A stretch of DNA of 64,000 bases from Arthrobacter sp. CJ23 (lineage in GTDB: Bacteria > Actinomycetota > Actinomycetes > Actinomycetales > Micrococcaceae), in NCBI RefSeq assembly GCF_024741795.1, contig NZ_CP102950.1, positions 1,364,001 through 1,428,000 on the forward strand, written 5' to 3'. A model generated the notes under the pieces. That model saw only the letters and a program-made list of their open reading frames with translations. It did no database searches and had not been told where the DNA came from. Of this stretch, positions 63,201 to 64,000 are shown piece by piece (the first letter of the stretch is position 1; the number at the start of each line of letters is the position of its first letter). The position numbers were made by a program, and so were the translations under genes.

Positions 63201-64000
63201 TCAGGGACCGGATCGGCGCCGAGAACACCGGCACCGTGATTGTGGGCATTGCGCCGCCGGAAGCCAACAACCAGAAGCCCATCGCCGTCGACGATTCCGT
63301 CGACGTCCGCCCCGGACGCAAAATCGCGGTGGACGCCCTCGGCAACGATTCGGACCCGGACGGGGATCCGATCGGGCTGGTCTCCAACGCATTCGAAGCC
63401 CCGGCCGAACTCCGCGTCGAAACGGCCGACGGCGGCAAAGTACAGCTCACAGCGCCGGGTATCGCCGGCAGCGAGAGCATCAGCTACAAGGTCCAGGACG
63501 ACAAGAAGGCCCAGGGCAGTGCCGTGATCCGGGTCAGGGTCAGTCCCGACGCCACCCTCAAGGCCCCCGTTGCCAAGGACGATGTCATCACTCCGGCGGA
63601 GACGCTGGGCAAGTCCGCCGTCGACGTGCCGGTCCTGAAGAACGACTCCGATCCCGACGGGGTGGCCTCCGAACTCAAGATCAGCCTTCCCGACGGCAAC
63701 CCGAACGCGCGCGCCGGAGGCAACGGCAATGTCATGGTCAGCCTGGCACCGACAGACCAGCTGGTGCCGTACACCGTCACCGACATGGATGGCCAGACCG
63801 CCACGGCGGTCATCTGGGTGCCCGGGCAGGGGGAGCAGCACCCAACACTGGCCCGGGCCGACGTCGTGGAAGTCATGGCCGGCAAGGAAATCACGCTGAA
63901 CCTCAGCGAGTACGTCCGGGTCCGGGAGGGCCGCGTACCGCAGATCACCCAGGCGGACAGAATCCGGGTGCAGGGCGCGGACCCCCGGGACGTCATTCTT
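60287..64000 (+). CDS. Giant Ig-like repeat surface protein, 3' end outside the window
   Basis: 1238 open codons run to the right edge from GTG at 60287 (GGGGGA upstream). The protein begins with a basic segment and one membrane helix (about 42-58, GVTAATVLVTTAVLYPG), then a beta-propeller-like region (about 60-400). At least seven tandem cadherin/Ig-like repeats follow, recognisable by VLDNDADPDGD, LKNDSDPQGG, LGNDSDPSGG, LDNDTDPNGG and LGNDSDPDGD, calcium-type Asp-rich loops about 95 residues apart. Such proteins are widespread in actinobacteria beside MoxR/DUF58/transglutaminase genes. A type II anchored adhesive or cell-wall protein is likely. The true 3' end and other domains cannot be seen. 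Confidence 0.85.
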   Translation, partial: MISWLKRVSGLNRVSWLNNDPRRNSVPARRTRKRLLAGAAGVTAATVLVTTAVLYPGIKTSEVDLNDGAVWVTSKSRNAAARLNYPSKVLDGAVTPASVDFDILQQAGTIFVDDQGSRNLNPVSAANMRLGGDRRLPATAKVSLGTQMLAITDPAQGKAWALPAANLDSFDPGASTPLRDSSRGIIAVVGTDDTIHTVEPESGRITSGTVDAEGNAKDTRTSTIDPLKDAGELSVTVVGEQPVVLDTASGTVFLPGGRTVHLADARDARLQQSSGAADAVAIATPTALLLQPLDGGTAKTVQAGGRGVPAAPVQLGNCVYGAWSGSNTYVRDCANDADDRRADVPKASASPSYIFRVNRDLVVLNDVNSGNVWLVNQNMQLVNNWEDVIPPQQTSDDADKDSADEVQQTVLPDRSKPNSAPVAKPDTFGVRAGRTVILPVLDNDADPDGDILTVRAPDPIKSGLLAPIYGSTGFQVSVPADKSGSETFKYTVDDGRGLTASSDITLNIIPPGENSAPRQKPNRNTTLVVQAGKIVSQNILTDWTDPDGDDLYVVSATGSDPRDQVKVRPDGLLTFQDAGTEPGRKVVTLTVSDGQSTAEGKVTVDVRAPGALPPIANADHVVAVAGVDTVIAPLKNDSDPQGGALRLAQVTPDGNSTATMGADQQTFTFNSTAEGAHYMSYLVTNGPASAQQLVRVDVVRGAGDGVPVAVRDTALLPSGGSVVVDVLGNDSDPSGGVLVVQSVTAADGLPASVSVLDHAVVRITDIRAQGQLNVKYTISNGKSSASGDIAILVVPAPAKLQAPQAKPDEASVRVGDVVTIPVLDNDTDPNGGNLFLDAELAQRPDDGDGRIFRAGNTLRFIAGDVPKTVYAIYKVTNDTGQSDSQQLTIRIRARDDERNTRPEPKNLTARVVSGMVVRIPVPLDGIDSDGDSVQLVSVDKAPAMGTAVVKDGYLEFTAAGTASGTDTFSYRVRDRIGAENTGTVIVGIAPPEANNQKPIAVDDSVDVRPGRKIAVDALGNDSDPDGDPIGLVSNAFEAPAELRVETADGGKVQLTAPGIAGSESISYKVQDDKKAQGSAVIRVRVSPDATLKAPVAKDDVITPAETLGKSAVDVPVLKNDSDPDGVASELKISLPDGNPNARAGGNGNVMVSLAPTDQLVPYTVTDMDGQTATAVIWVPGQGEQHPTLARADVVEVMAGKEITLNLSEYVRVREGRVPQITQADRIRVQGADPRDVIL

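Overview
The window is high-GC, densely coded actinobacterial DNA, most like Arthrobacter and its relatives (Micrococcaceae). The reasons are the GlnR-type nitrogen genes, the mycobacterial-type acyl-CoA carboxylase set (accA3, maf, accE, accD, birA), the DUF222/HNH gene, frequent GTG and TTG starts, and many ATGA or GTGA overlaps. I found no rRNA, tRNA or CRISPR array.

Layout. (1) 1-7402, minus strand: a tightly coupled operon of GMC oxidoreductase, metallophosphoesterase, alpha/beta hydrolase with a PHA-synthase-like Cys nucleophile, acetoacetate-decarboxylase-like protein and two small membrane proteins. (2) 7505-10114: a LacI regulator divergent from a sugar-porter MFS. (3) 10209-15710: assimilatory nitrite reductase, with nirB plus siroheme genes on the minus strand and nirD divergent, and a four-half-site GlnR-like box between them. 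(4) 15738-20979: phosphohexomutase, a GH32 levanase-type lipoprotein and a GH68 levansucrase, with a perfect LacI-type operator upstream of the levansucrase. (5) 21520-23507: a two-gene unit of a membrane-anchored ECF-sigma-like protein and a single-pass protein with four extracellular Big_2-like domains. This is the best candidate for an undescribed system. (6) 23540-29036: purine nucleoside phosphorylase, an LpdA-type flavoprotein and a large galactose-oxidase-like exoenzyme. (7) 29264-34452: the nitrate half of nitrogen assimilation (NarK, nitrate reductase, FAD/[2Fe-2S] partner).

(8) 34746-64000: an MFS symporter and a methyltransferase, then a stretched version of the mycobacterial accA3-maf-accE-accD-birA neighbourhood. 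A secreted collagen-like / Tat / tail-collar / GNAT cluster lies between accA3 and maf. About 12 kb of accessory genes lies between maf and accE: two zinc-ribbon proteins, a TetR/MMPL pair, an FAD protein next to a resolvase remnant, an HNH gene with tandem repeats, YbjQ, a dicarboxylate symporter and a DUF885 protein. birA is followed by a PH-domain membrane protein, a class III adenylate cyclase and a truncated giant Ig-like surface protein.

How it works together. Nitrate enters by NarK, is reduced by the nitrate reductase/flavoprotein pair, and nitrite is reduced by NirBD using siroheme made by CobA/HemD. Sucrose is polymerised by the levansucrase and fructan is cut back by GH32. AccA3, AccD and AccE form a biotin-dependent acyl-CoA carboxylase charged by BirA. 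A near-identical inverted repeat (TGTAG-GGTT[G/T]-CTACA) precedes both accA3 and accD, about 17.5 kb apart, and suggests one shared regulator.
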